Of a DNA stretch of 38,251 nt, positions 9,301-16,414 are shown piece by piece. The stretch lies in contig DDWL01000012.1 in assembly GCA_002345675.1 (NCBI GenBank), forward strand, positions 1 through 38,251, in the 5' to 3' direction. Position 1 is the stretch's first letter, and the number at the start of each line of letters is the position of its first letter. The DNA comes from Bacteroidales bacterium UBA2287. Lineage in GTDB: Bacteria > Bacteroidota > Bacteroidia > Bacteroidales > Tenuifilaceae. Below the pieces are notes generated by a model. That model saw only the letters and a program-made list of their open reading frames with translations, made no database searches and was not told the origin of the DNA. The translations under genes and the position numbers were made by a program.

Positions 9301-11012
9301 TTGTCGGCCCTATCGGTTTGGCGAGCGGTTACGTTAAATGTTTGCTCGTTGTTGGCTGCAACTGAAAGGCTTACAGAGCCTGTGTATTCGAACCAGTTTG
9401 TGCCTCCATTTGTTGAGTATTCAATAAATGCGCTTGCTTCGCCAGTTACTGTAAAACTTTGGTTTGTGTTAAAGTATCCAGTCGAAATGCCCGATATTGT
9501 TGGTGCCGAAGGGGCAATGTTGTCAATTGTAAAGGTTGCTCCCGATGTGGGTTCTGGGGTAATTGGGTTTCCAGCTAAATCGGTGCCATTGCTTAAAACC
9601 ACAGTTTGTCCGCCATTACCAGCAGGAACAGTGTATTGGTAGTAATACTCCGTTGTGCTGGTTTTTGTCATGTTGGCTGCCGCAAGCGGAACGGCTCCCG
9701 TTAGAGCAATTTGAGGAACCGGACTATCCTTCATCTCCTTGCTAAAGGTTGCAGTAATAGTTAATGTTTGCCCCTGTTTTACATAGCCGTCGGCATCGCT
9801 ATATGTAATTGAAGCGGATGGATTGCTTGTGTCAATTATTAAGGTAATTATTGGCGCATTGCTCGAGGTGTTGTTGGCTAAATCAACTTGGTATGCAGTT
9901 ACGTTGTATGTTTCGGCTGAGGAAAGGGTAACATCGCCAGTGTATTCGGTCCAATTGGTGCCGCCATTAATACTATAGAATATAGTTGCTCCGATTTCGC
10001 CAGAAATTGAAAATGTTTGTGCAGAATTATAACTTCCACTGGTAATCCCTGTAATTGTGGGTGCACTAGGAGCAATTTTATCAATAGTAACTGTTATTGT
10101 TGCTGCATTTGCCGAGGTGTTGTCTGCCCTATCGGTTTGGCGAGCGGTTACGTTAAATGTTTGCTCGTTGTTGGCTGCAACTGTAAGGCTTACAGAACCT
10201 GTGTATTCGAACCAGTTTGTGCCACCATTTGTCGAGTATTCAATAAATGCGCTTGCTTCGCCGGTTACCGTAAATGTTTGGTTTGTGTTAAAGTATCCAG
10301 CCGAAATATCGGAGATTGTTGGTGCCGATGGTGCCGTATTATCAATTGTAAAAGTAGCCCCAGCCGTAGGTTCGGGGGTTATTGAATTTCCAGCCAAATC
10401 GGTGCCATTGCTTAAAACCACAGTTTGTTCGCCGTTGCCAGCAGGAACAGTGTATTGATAGTAATATTCCGTTGCGCTGGTTTTTGTCATATTAGTTGCC
10501 GAAAGAGGAACAGCACCTGATAAAGCAATTTGAGGAGCGGGACTATCGTTCATTTCTTCGCTAAACGTAGCAGCAATGGTTAAAACTTGCCCTTCCTTTA
10601 CGTACCCATCGGTGTCGCTATAGGTTATACTTGCAGTGGGGGCAATATTGTCGTACAAAATACTAAATGTTCCCTCTTCGTTTGTGTCGGCTGGCACTGC
10701 TACTGCTGTGCAAGCTCCGGCATTAATTAAAATGCTAACTGAATTGCTTGTTAAAGGTGTTGCTACAATGGTAAATATTATATTGTCGGATGTAGTTGGC
10801 CCTGTAAATGTGCCATTAGTAATAGCTATATTACTTGCAAGCAGTTCAACAACTTCAACTCCAAACTCAATATTAATGGTTATTGGGCTCGAATTAGTGG
10901 GGCTAGACGACGGTGATGAAATTGTGGTTGTAAATGTTGCTCCTACTGCTTGTGTAGCCATTAAGCAAGCAAAAATGGCTACTAGTATTCTAAAAGTTTT
11001 CATGGCTCTCAT
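309..11012 (-). CDS. Giant T9SS-exported Ig-like/PKD repeat surface protein (3567 aa)
   Basis: Predicted adhesin-like cell-surface protein. It starts with a signal peptide (about residues 1-25); Met1 and Met4 are both possible starts. The body contains an Ig-like domain (about 25-122); a near-duplicated 273-residue pair (about 124-395 and 397-668) of 'AxITYSDxDGYV' and 'YSTNGGTNW' modules; two further modules (670-905); and eleven roughly 104-residue Ig-like repeats, mostly opening with D-K-x-x-P (about 906-2048). These are followed by Cys-containing modules (about 2110-2885), two PKD-like domains (about 2889-3057), a MAM/jelly-roll-like domain (about 3062-3250) and a domain resembling the Omp28 family (about 3254-3485). 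The C-terminus (3492-3567, VFPNPAKHNVTV then GVYFMQI and a Lys/Arg-rich end) is a type A T9SS sorting domain. It starts 3 bases after the lipoprotein stop, so it is almost certainly co-transcribed. Export by T9SS and surface anchoring follow from the family. The ligand is unknown. Confidence 0.88.
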   Translation of the reverse strand: MRAMKTFRILVAIFACLMATQAVGATFTTTISSPSSSPTNSSPITINIEFGVEVVELLASNIAITNGTFTGPTTSDNIIFTIVATPLTSNSVSILINAGACTAVAVPADTNEEGTFSILYDNIAPTASITYSDTDGYVKEGQVLTIAATFSEEMNDSPAPQIALSGAVPLSATNMTKTSATEYYYQYTVPAGNGEQTVVLSNGTDLAGNSITPEPTAGATFTIDNTAPSAPTISDISAGYFNTNQTFTVTGEASAFIEYSTNGGTNWFEYTGSVSLTVAANNEQTFNVTARQTDRADNTSANAATITVTIDKIAPSAPTITGITSGSYNSAQTFSISGEIGATIFYSINGGTNWTEYTGDVTLSSAETYNVTAYQVDLANNTSSNAPIITLIIDTSNPSASITYSDADGYVKQGQTLTITATFSKEMKDSPVPQIALTGAVPLAAANMTKTSTTEYYYQYTVPAGNGGQTVVLSNGTDLAGNPITPEPTSGATFTIDNIAPSAPTISGISTGYFNTNQSFTVTGEASAFIEYSTNGGTNWFEYTGSVSLSVAANNEQTFNVTARQTDRADNTSANAATITVTIDKIAPNAPTISGISSGAFNTNQTFSISGEAGATIQYSTNGGTNWSTYSSAVTLSAEGTYNVTARQTDQAGNLSVNATTINVTIDKTTLLPTLTAPASDSYINKDINVTFTLHENALSNSVIITFTRISGTADPGSPHVLRFNSSFEASGTYNTQLDGLNLVFHGNVSLISGSTSLEDGTVYDVELKYQDALGNPIQSAISTTVSYNNEGPSASFEPITPNPRNFSAGTVTLNFTKIVWYANVDYTDFRLTRNGTNIPLSNSLPITYTLEAGYVNSSREFFINLSGYDNDNGNYVLTLEATGSNIHDWYNNYLQDDASVSWTIDKTAPTLPFVNFVSNNTDPTYALKSNIVTLTFDSNEPISDVVVTINGVAVTATETGTPNRWTASKTITEDTPVGSTIPFTINFKDLANNSGTQVTNTTDGSSVTYYPSSPTLSSVSIASNNAYSSSYAKVGNEITLNFSSSSALKDVSVTFAGQPASTITSTPNEKDWSAKYTLSGVESEGVIVFQISYKDKAGNIGTPVASTTNSSSVTFDKTTPTLTNVTIQSNYIRPQNVGTGGILTLSITANEPINTPVVTFAGNPASSINFVGGFWQATYTMAGTETEGNVPFSIIATDLVGNTAAAVLTTTNGLYVTYDKTAPVISNVGISSDNVNNSDLAVIGDEITILFTSNEPIEGISVKANGKNMAISNISGNNWEATYAMASSNPQGIVTFTIDCFDYYGNPSITKSTTDNSSEVFFDKLKPILNPVSIVSNNALNTSKAIVGNLVTVTFEANEEITNVAATILGKAAMVTNTSGNIWTGEYTIASSDPEGIVTFAISCSDIAGNMANTVTQITTGSNVKVEKTKPFLNPVTIESNNALNNQYAITGNIVTLNFTSSKGIVITSATIADNAAVVNSNPQGLVWTASTTMLIGNPSGLIAFNIAFRDSAGNIGNAVTTTTNGSSVTFDKLSPTLTFVGIASTNQNTNRAKLGDIITVTFTSSEAIQTPSVSIFGRTATVENISGNQWKGFVTATAVDPENEVQFSIAFADIAGNNGVSVTNPTNSSAVYYDRTAPQLTYANIMSNHTNPNFARVGSTVSILVSPNDQLLSISAIINDVVVAPIYLGGSWIFRYIPSSNDTERTIPFTINFTDFAGNAGTPVTETTDASEVYFDKTRPNISSVSISTTDPFSPFVKTGSLAQVSFTTDEPTENPNVWINNNPASTYTGGPTSWVASRVLNAEPPTTVTFQIRTYDRAGNESLLISTTSDGTYLVFDNTPPVISSVTVPAGRYKTGDDIILTITADDDIYSDYSISVNSKTGLPFNNILYNKYTVTYTVEETDTNLPEGGTLPVSIQLIDFAGNVNVPVTSATVVGGTISIDTQKPAIQSISSNAESVGSLKINDEIVFTVIPVNPEIGLTVMPNTYNGGALNWSTTDGSIYTATYTVVEGHAEQLTPLQPSAFTLTDISGNVSAPMLYNGVSKIIYSIKPTVTITGTTTRCNYPGQTVPVTFTFTGHSPYTITYHNGTSNVGPLVITENVYTINVESGTYTLFGLTDATGNTQTNSIGTATITVYEPTTISLNITASPYFSTEDPDDLYQYVSPIGGTFSGNGVGANGYFYPSVVGVEGGSATSIITYTYTNANGCVSTSTYEIVISSGGGTISGVESSYCQYDEPDLVYGSNSNNIIGSFEVVGTPNGWDNLGNNVLRLTPTLMKAGTHVLYYRYTDGGVPFEIQRSFVVDSVGQNVDFVTLNDNYCVNSSNIQLNAVNLFPANGLGYFSGPVSGLTAIPGSTNVIFAPQFAPVDQLLEISFYYVSPLGCVSPTKKHEVTVNSLPVLNFTLKDNYNFDESPVTLVGNMSGGTFLGTGISNNILYPSLITPGPFTVSFTYTETETGCSNTIQKGSRVLKANEIINNLGSAYCYSNDVININCHPVIDPSVVGSFYSKKGSVTSTGNNTAAYSIADAGNGIDTVYYRYTIVDTDYEVFKRVVIDSIGLVSISGLMENYCQDGAQSTLIGVENHPQGTGNFTWNGNPLAFNNAGGIAVFYPTLQSPGTYQATFTYTSSIVNTCSAQFTQSVTVHALPLLSFTPPNYYNLDDMPLDLAPHVNPAGGSFSGLGVLSNTSLFYPQNAGIGQKTLTYAYTDENSCSNTTNANIIVIGADATIAGIPANSSTCINSEPFLLTGVPNNGSQGFFEGSGISNTEENKALFNPAVALSGTHQLTYRYISSDDNFTQLYVTFDITVIDLGSVQIFGFNESKSYCKNNQSVLLNATPSNGIFDGPGIILNRFYPTDANIGANVITYTFTSQGCTIIGSETVTVEPIPNVNFSVIQSCSNLLSDSVAFINTTTPPELVESWLWSFDGQSGATSTLFEPKHLYSSAGSKLVTLTAITSAGCSAKSESIITIGIKPDANFSWINECLTEEETVITSTSTGPTISNYKWEISDGTSISGIDYSSLSHTFPSTGFYSVKLTISSLDNCKDSIEKTINIQPIIKFAEIPNKTYYQNFEEGTGSWYARGIAEGSYYSWQLNEPTGNIITHAASGEGNAWYTSIDFTNQKVESSAVVSPCFDLGGLEKPMIKLNIWSSPEPGRDGAVIQYSLNQGITWQNLGAISKGINWYNSTTIQSRPGGQFSGWSSTPMNDWQSARLSLDNLKDVPNVRFRIAYAADGNALNDFDGFAFDDIWIGNRQQSVMLEYFTNTNISDENVNITAANFNMASIDTLYSSDVVPANYHTSTPSGDPVSALFPYSSSGREFFYGLSTIPYALANGTAPFNFASSDSPTFLNNNQNIIEVESLQDPKMLLGVNYTDGNEVEIVANVQSLIDIDSEDLLLFCAVVQPDVNVSTGETYYNVVREFLPNSAGINLQRSWVANESKSFTFTYNPSADEIANEPRIIVMVQNVATRKVYQSKSIDLTLTPKSVSTNSFISTNVFPNPAKHNVTVEGSEDIMTVSIIDLSGRTVSMTQVNGRQTTIPVEGLSKGVYFMQIDFKNERTVRKFVKE
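9241..10600 (-). repeat. Long in-gene direct repeat, period 819 bp
   Basis: Inside the giant surface gene a block is repeated with an offset of 819 bases (273 codons). For example, ACTGTTATTGTTGCTGCATT occurs at 9271 and again at 10090, and the long matching context continues on both sides with few substitutions. At protein level, residues around 127-320 match those around 400-593 almost exactly. This points to a recent in-frame duplication or to gene conversion. Confidence 0.85.
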
Positions 11013-11015
11013 TTC

Positions 11016-12173
11016 TTAATTATTCAAAAGGAATAGCTCCGAATCGGTTTTAATAAGTTGAATCATTTTACCGTAGGTTATTGAAGTGGTGCCAATAAAA
11101 ATTAATCCGTTATCGGTTGTTTTAAAAATGCGATTAACCGAGCCAGGAAGAGTGTTGAAGCTGCTACTGTTACGTAAAATTTCACCTTGGTTGCTAAGCA
11201 TGCTAAGTACAATATTGCTATTGTTTTCGAATGCTAATGTAAACTGTGTAGCATCGAAAGAGCATATTGTTTTGCCTGTACCAACGGTGTTTATTGTATT
11301 ATCCCAGTTTAATTCGAGCGAAGCTGATATTGAGGCAACCTTTGCCTGGTAACTGCCTTGCGATATAATATTGTAAAGCACAAGTAAGTCTGTACCATCG
11401 AATACTGCGTCGGCAAAGTATTGGTCGGTTTCGGAAGGTAGCGTGTAGGCAATAAGCGGCATTTGGTTTTGCGAGAGTTCAACCACCACAACACGGTTAA
11501 CACTGCTAAAAAGGGTTTTATTATTTGTTCCAACTACTAAATAATTCCCATCGGTTTTTTCAAAAATTCTGTAAAACTTTTGGTCTTCTTCCGCCGTTAA
11601 GTTTGGCCCCTTACTTAAAACTCCTTCGGGAGTAATGCTGCATATATAGTAGTTCTCGTTAGCGGGGCTTCCCGAAAGTTCTTTTCCAACGGCTATAAAC
11701 GAGTTGGAACTAACTATTACATCGTTAAATTCAAATGGACTACTTGTGTCAAATACATGCATATTCAACGAATCGCCATTTGTGCTAAGCCTTAACATGC
11801 AAGCATTCGAAACGCTTGTGTTTGAATGTGTGATGGTGCCAAAAACAAAAATTTCGTTGTTTACAGAGTGAACTACAAGGGCTGTTTCGTCGTGATTTGT
11901 ACCATAAGTTTTTTGCCAAATAGTATTGCCAAACTTGTTTATGTGTGCAGCAAAGATTTCCTTACGTTTGGTTAAATGTTGGTCGGTACCAACCAGAATG
12001 TAGCCTCCGTCAGGTAATTCAATAACATTTTGACCCTCTGTGCCCCTGCCATTTCCAAAGTACTTAATAAATGCTTTCGACTGAAAGTCGGAAACTTCAG
12101 GTGAGCACGAACCGAGTATTAATAGACTTGCTATTAATATGGCCGACTGTAATTTGTGCGTATTGCTAAACAT
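11016..12173 (-). CDS. Lipoprotein with beta-propeller-like repeats (385 aa)
   Basis: The N-terminus is a lipoprotein signal with lipobox LGSC, Cys23 being the acylation site, so it should be anchored in the outer or cytoplasmic membrane. The mature part contains repeated strand patterns such as 'DGGYILVGT', 'NEIFVFGT', 'DGNYLVVGT' and 'DNGLIFIGT', typical of beta-propeller proteins that many Bacteroidota carry as surface lipoproteins. No catalytic residues are recognisable. It lies 11 bases after the barrel gene and 3 bases before the giant surface gene, so the three form one unit. A role in binding or assembling the giant protein at the surface is inferred from position only. The propeller call is a pattern judgement. 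Confidence 0.75.
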   Translation of the reverse strand: MFSNTHKLQSAILIASLLILGSCSPEVSDFQSKAFIKYFGNGRGTEGQNVIELPDGGYILVGTDQHLTKRKEIFAAHINKFGNTIWQKTYGTNHDETALVVHSVNNEIFVFGTITHSNTSVSNACMLRLSTNGDSLNMHVFDTSSPFEFNDVIVSSNSFIAVGKELSGSPANENYYICSITPEGVLSKGPNLTAEEDQKFYRIFEKTDGNYLVVGTNNKTLFSSVNRVVVVELSQNQMPLIAYTLPSETDQYFADAVFDGTDLLVLYNIISQGSYQAKVASISASLELNWDNTINTVGTGKTICSFDATQFTLAFENNSNIVLSMLSNQGEILRNSSSFNTLPGSVNRIFKTTDNGLIFIGTTSITYGKMIQLIKTDSELFLLNN

Positions 12174-12184
12174 TGCTATACCGT

Positions 12185-13204
12185 TTAGTGTATCTTTTTA
12201 GGATTATATATCGAAATAATGTATGCTACCGAAAGGCTTAGCTCGTGAACAAAAATGTTATCGTCGATGTAGTAGAATTTTTCTACAAGGTCGGGTCTGC
12301 TATACCTAAGTTCGTTTGTTGTAGCCGAAATTGTTGCAAACCGAAGCTTTGCGTTTGCCTTAAATTTTGCGCTTCCAATGTTAAAGAAACCGCCAACGCC
12401 CAAAATCGGATTAATGTCGAACTTTTTTCTCATTTCGTTAAGGCTTACTGTACCACTAATTGGGTCGGCACCGCCCGAAATAATTCGGCTAAAATCGACC
12501 GAAGTCGATAGCCTATAGCAGGATTCAACGCCTAAAAAAGCGTGCCCTCGTACTCCATAAACCTTAAAGTTGTATCGAGCCGAAATGGGAACCCCTATTT
12601 GCAGTTCGGTAAAAGTAGCCCATAGTTCGGTGTGGCTGTATACATTATTGGTATAACCATATTTTTGAAAACGAAACAAAACTCCAGCGCTAAAGTCGAA
12701 TTCCCGATATAGCTTATCAACATAATTTGCACCTACATTAAAACCAAACAGCGCTTCGTAATTGGCAGTTTCGTTGCTTAAATTTTCAACCCCAAAAAAC
12801 TCTTTAACTTTTGGAAGACTTAAATTACCACCGCCCACTAATTCAATATTCATTATGGGCTCGGTGCGGTACGATTTATGGAGTAAAACGAACTCTTTAG
12901 GGTCGTTATTGGCAATTTTATACTCTGGAAAATCTCGCAGAAATGCAACCATTGTTTGGTCGGCCATTGCCGTTGCATCGCTATACAGGTATGTTTGTAT
13001 AAGCAGCTTATATGCGTTCATTTTTTCTTCTTTCGAAAAACCGCTTTCGAGGCAGCCCGATAGTAATTTAGGAATATCATCGAGCAAACCCTCGTCGAAA
13101 CGGCGCTGTGCAACTCGAAGTTGTTCGGAACAGCTGGTTTGTGCCAACAATCCAAATGGGTATAATACTAAAAGAAGAAGTGCGCAGAGTATAAGTTTTT
13201 TCAT
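12185..13204 (-). CDS. Outer-membrane beta-barrel protein with N-terminal helical (TPR-like) domain (339 aa)
   Basis: A signal peptide (about residues 1-21, ending LLAQ) is followed by a helical region of about 90 residues containing 'QRRFDEGLLDDIPKLLSG' and 'MNAYKLLIQTYLYSD', like a TPR pair. From about residue 120 there are alternating amphipathic strands with aromatic girdle residues, such as 'FDFSAGVLFRFQKYGY', 'GVPISARYNF' and 'HELSLSVAYIISIYNP', as expected for an outer-membrane barrel of the porin/PorT-like type. It is not a recognisable PorP/SprF protein. The gene opens the second minus-strand run, ending 11 bases before the propeller lipoprotein, with a promoter-like box upstream. 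It may support secretion or anchoring of the giant surface protein; that is inference. Confidence 0.78.
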   Translation of the reverse strand: MKKLILCALLLLVLYPFGLLAQTSCSEQLRVAQRRFDEGLLDDIPKLLSGCLESGFSKEEKMNAYKLLIQTYLYSDATAMADQTMVAFLRDFPEYKIANNDPKEFVLLHKSYRTEPIMNIELVGGGNLSLPKVKEFFGVENLSNETANYEALFGFNVGANYVDKLYREFDFSAGVLFRFQKYGYTNNVYSHTELWATFTELQIGVPISARYNFKVYGVRGHAFLGVESCYRLSTSVDFSRIISGGADPISGTVSLNEMRKKFDINPILGVGGFFNIGSAKFKANAKLRFATISATTNELRYSRPDLVEKFYYIDDNIFVHELSLSVAYIISIYNPKKIH

Positions 13205-13223
13205 CTGTTTATTTTTTTATTTT

Positions 13224-13231
13224 CAAAGGTA
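13224..13231 (-). promoter_or_regulatory. Candidate -7 promoter box (TACCTTTG)
   Basis: TACCTTTG on the minus strand matches the Bacteroidota -7 consensus TAnnTTTG and lies about 20 bases before the barrel gene start, inside the 137-base gap after the STAND gene. No TTG is seen at the usual -33 distance, so this is only a candidate. If real, the surface trio has its own promoter. Confidence 0.35.
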
Positions 13232-13341
13232 CAGATGGAGCTCGCCATGACTCTCTGGACTTAACTTGTCGTGTAGCGTTTCTCTTGCAATAATCATGGA
13301 ATGTGTGTTTCAATAGTATTGTCATGGCTCGGTTCATTTAG

Positions 13342-16300
13342 CTATTCACATTTATTGGGTTTGTAAGGAATATCAACTCCAACGTAGTTTTGCCACTCCT
13401 CGTTTGTAAAGGGTCGGGTAAGGAATGGGCAGTAGCTGGCTATAATATAATTAACGTCGGTTGGGAGAAATCGCAAATTACCATTTCGGTCGCCGCTTAC
13501 AACTATCTCTCCGTTTGGACTAAAGCGAACTGCCGTTACCCACGCTGCATGGTCATCGAAAACAACAGGAAGGGTGTTTAGGTCGTCGAGGTGCCAAAGC
13601 CTTACGGTGTTATCGTAACTTGCTGTTGCCATTAATTTGCTGTCGGGCGAAAACGATATTCCCGAAATTTTTGCGTTATGACCACGCAGAATATTTAACT
13701 GCTGCTTGGTTTCCAAGTTCCATATGTAAACTGTACCCTGATTATTACCAAAACCCCCAACCAGAATGTTGCGCGATTCATTTATCCCAATTTCGCCCCA
13801 GTTGCTTTGAGGAATGTTTACAAAAGTAGCTGCTTCGGGTTTAGCCAACTGTAAGCCGCTAATTACTTGAATTTTTCCGTCGGTCAATGCTAAGTATACG
13901 CTACCCGATTTGGAACTATATTTTGCTGCATTAATTTTGACTTCGGATGTGTAAATGGTTTGGTTGGCCTGTTCAAACCCCTTTCGAATGGCAATACTCT
14001 GGCTGTAAACGAACAGCATTGTGTTTTCGTCAATAGCAAAAAGGTCGCGAAGCTCGCCATATTCAACAACTTGCCTTTCAACAAGTTTTGTATTTACGTT
14101 GTACCTAAACAGCTCCCTGTCCGATGCGCCAAAAATATAGTCGCCAACCGAAACCACCTTTTTTACAATGGCAAGTTCTTCGGCAAGTAGCTCATTTTGT
14201 TGGGTTGAAATATTGGTCTTTTGGAGTTTCCCATCGCTTCCCGATGAAATAATGCTTACACCATCGGATGCAATTGTCCGCACCATGCTGGTATGTGCCG
14301 CAATTACATTAAAGTTGCTGCCCTTAAAGTAACGAAGACCCGAGTATACAGCCCCAAAAATATCGGGATTATAGGCAATGCCTTCAAACTGATTGTTAAA
14401 GTGAAATGCCTGAAACGCCAGCAGCCCTTTTACAAGCGTATCGGCTTTCATAAGCTGACTTTTAACGGCCATCGATTGGGCAATTGAAAGCATTCGTCGG
14501 TTTTCGGCCTCTCGGCTAGCTTGCTCTGCCTTTTTTTGCTGTTCCAAGGCTCGCTTGGCATTTGCATCGGCAATTTTTTGTTGCTCTTGCGCTTCTATCG
14601 ATTTCTGTTGAGCAAACGATCGTTGTCTATCGGCCTCTTTTAGGTTCGACTCGGCAATTCCCTTTTGCTTTTCGGCAGCTTTTCGGTTTTGCTCGGCAAG
14701 TTCCTTTTGGGTAAGTGCATCCTTTTCGCTTTCTTGAGCCAAAATACGCTGCTTGTCGGCTTCCTCTTTTTGAAGTACGGCAACCTTTTCCTGTTCAATG
14801 GCTTTGTTACTGGCTACAATTGCATCTTGCCGTTGAATTAACGCCAAAATTCCTAGGCCAATGGAAATCATACCTGCAGTTCCTAAAATTAATGCCACAA
14901 TACGCGAACGCTGTATGGCTCGTTTTTGAAGGCGAATTTTATTTTCTTCCTCAGCTTGGTACTCTTCTTCACTGGTTTTTAGGTAAACCATTGTTTGCTC
15001 AAAGGCGGGGTGGTAGCGTGCAGCCCATGCAAGGTTGGGTTGCTGCTTATCGCGCCATGCCGTTGCAAGTTGAAGGTCGGGAGGACCCCATAGGGTTGTT
15101 TTACCCTGATAGTATAGTTCGGCCGACTCGGCCAAGCGGCTGTACATTTTTACCGAACTCGACTCGTCTTCAACCCAAACCTTTAATTTGTCCCAAACCC
15201 GCATTAAACTTTCATGCGAAATATCGACTACAGAGTTGGGCGACAAAGCAACCGATGGAGAAGGGGTTAAAAATGTTCGACCTTTTTGGCGAAATACTTC
15301 AACAACACGGGTAACATCCTCAATCGACGATTCGGATATTTGTGCAAGTTCATGTATTGGCGTTGGACGCCGTATACCTCGGTTATCGGCACCTTTTTCG
15401 GTAAGCGATTTAAAAACTACTTCGCAGGTTCGCTTTTGGTCAACGGTTAGCTCGTCGTATGCCTCGTTCGAGTGGTTCGACAGGGCTCTGTCGAGTCGAC
15501 CTATTGCCTCGTACTCGGTAATGCCCATTGGGTGCGACGTGTCGCTATAGTTTACCCAGTACTCCCATGTGCGCATTAGCGCATGCTGAAGAATTGGTAA
15601 ATGGTCGGGATTGTTCCCCATTTCGTTTAGCAGCAGCTGTACCAGTTGATCCGAAATTTTTCCGCCACCCACAGCAACGGGTCCAGTAATGGCCTTTTGA
15701 AAATCGTCGCGGGTCATTCGGGGAATTAGGTAGTGGCTGTCGTTTATTAACTTGGTAAACTGCTGGTATGGCGAGCAGTCGCCAATAAAGTCGGATCGCA
15801 TGGTAATTACCACGTATATGGGAACTTCGGTTTGCTTAACTGCGCTAACAAGAAGATTTATAAAATGGTCGACCCGGTCAATTGCACTCGAATCTTTACT
15901 TGAGTACTGGTACCTAAAAATTTCTTCAAACTGGTCGACAAGAATTAACACGCTTTCGTCGGAGGCAACCCCGTACTGTTCAACTAAATTTTGAATTCCT
16001 GACGACGAACGGGTAAGAACGGCCTGATTTATATACGACTCGGTTTCAATGTGTTTCGTATCGTGCTCTTTTGCAAACACTTCGGCAAGCGATGTTGCAA
16101 GGTTTGCAATGGGATTCGAGCCAGGTCGCGATACTGCAATTCGCCACTTCGAGCGGCCATTATGAAGAAAACCGCCGTACAAAACTGGAAGTAATCCGCA
16201 GTATATTAACGACGATTTTCCGGAGCCCGAAGCACCTAACACTGCCGTAAACCTGTTACTGGCTAAGTTATGTAATATCTCCTCGCTTTGCCCTTCGCGG

Positions 16301-16401
16301 CCAAAGAAAAGATGTGCCTCGTTAGGATGAAAGGGTCGTAGCCCTGGAAAAGGATTGGTAAGTTTTACAGTTACCGTATCGTTCGAAATATTTTTGCCCA
16401 T
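13342..16401 (-). CDS. nSTAND1 NTPase with transmembrane segment, coiled coil and WD40 repeats (1019 aa)
   Basis: Signal-transducing STAND ATPase of the nSTAND1 family. The entry motif 'NPFPGLRPF' and 'FFGRE' (about 16-36) precede a Walker A, GASGSGKSS (56-64), and a Walker B, VLILVDQFEE (Asp156, Glu159-160). A sensor strand 'VVITMRSDF' follows (197-205), then the 'LPILQHALMRTW' helix (268-279) and 'VDISHESLMRVW' (392-403). A single membrane helix lies at about 501-522, followed by about 120 residues of Glu/Gln/Lys/Ala coiled coil. The C-terminal propeller includes clear WD40 units at about 907-940 and 948-985, and ends with the 'EEWQNYVG' tail common in STAND-WD40 proteins. All NTPase residues are intact. 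In this family ligand binding by the repeats triggers ATP-dependent oligomerisation and effector activation. It starts 13 bases after the TIR-like gene, its likely partner. Confidence 0.88.
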   Translation of the reverse strand: MGKNISNDTVTVKLTNPFPGLRPFHPNEAHLFFGREGQSEEILHNLASNRFTAVLGASGSGKSSLIYCGLLPVLYGGFLHNGRSKWRIAVSRPGSNPIANLATSLAEVFAKEHDTKHIETESYINQAVLTRSSSGIQNLVEQYGVASDESVLILVDQFEEIFRYQYSSKDSSAIDRVDHFINLLVSAVKQTEVPIYVVITMRSDFIGDCSPYQQFTKLINDSHYLIPRMTRDDFQKAITGPVAVGGGKISDQLVQLLLNEMGNNPDHLPILQHALMRTWEYWVNYSDTSHPMGITEYEAIGRLDRALSNHSNEAYDELTVDQKRTCEVVFKSLTEKGADNRGIRRPTPIHELAQISESSIEDVTRVVEVFRQKGRTFLTPSPSVALSPNSVVDISHESLMRVWDKLKVWVEDESSSVKMYSRLAESAELYYQGKTTLWGPPDLQLATAWRDKQQPNLAWAARYHPAFEQTMVYLKTSEEEYQAEEENKIRLQKRAIQRSRIVALILGTAGMISIGLGILALIQRQDAIVASNKAIEQEKVAVLQKEEADKQRILAQESEKDALTQKELAEQNRKAAEKQKGIAESNLKEADRQRSFAQQKSIEAQEQQKIADANAKRALEQQKKAEQASREAENRRMLSIAQSMAVKSQLMKADTLVKGLLAFQAFHFNNQFEGIAYNPDIFGAVYSGLRYFKGSNFNVIAAHTSMVRTIASDGVSIISSGSDGKLQKTNISTQQNELLAEELAIVKKVVSVGDYIFGASDRELFRYNVNTKLVERQVVEYGELRDLFAIDENTMLFVYSQSIAIRKGFEQANQTIYTSEVKINAAKYSSKSGSVYLALTDGKIQVISGLQLAKPEAATFVNIPQSNWGEIGINESRNILVGGFGNNQGTVYIWNLETKQQLNILRGHNAKISGISFSPDSKLMATASYDNTVRLWHLDDLNTLPVVFDDHAAWVTAVRFSPNGEIVVSGDRNGNLRFLPTDVNYIIASYCPFLTRPFTNEEWQNYVGVDIPYKPNKCE

Positions 16402-16414
16402 ATCCTTAAGCCAA

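Noticed and set aside
14715..15314. Plus-strand open frame of 199 codons opposite the STAND ATPase gene
   Set aside because: It lies fully antisense to an intact, motif-bearing gene. Its sequence has no recognisable domain and no plausible start context.
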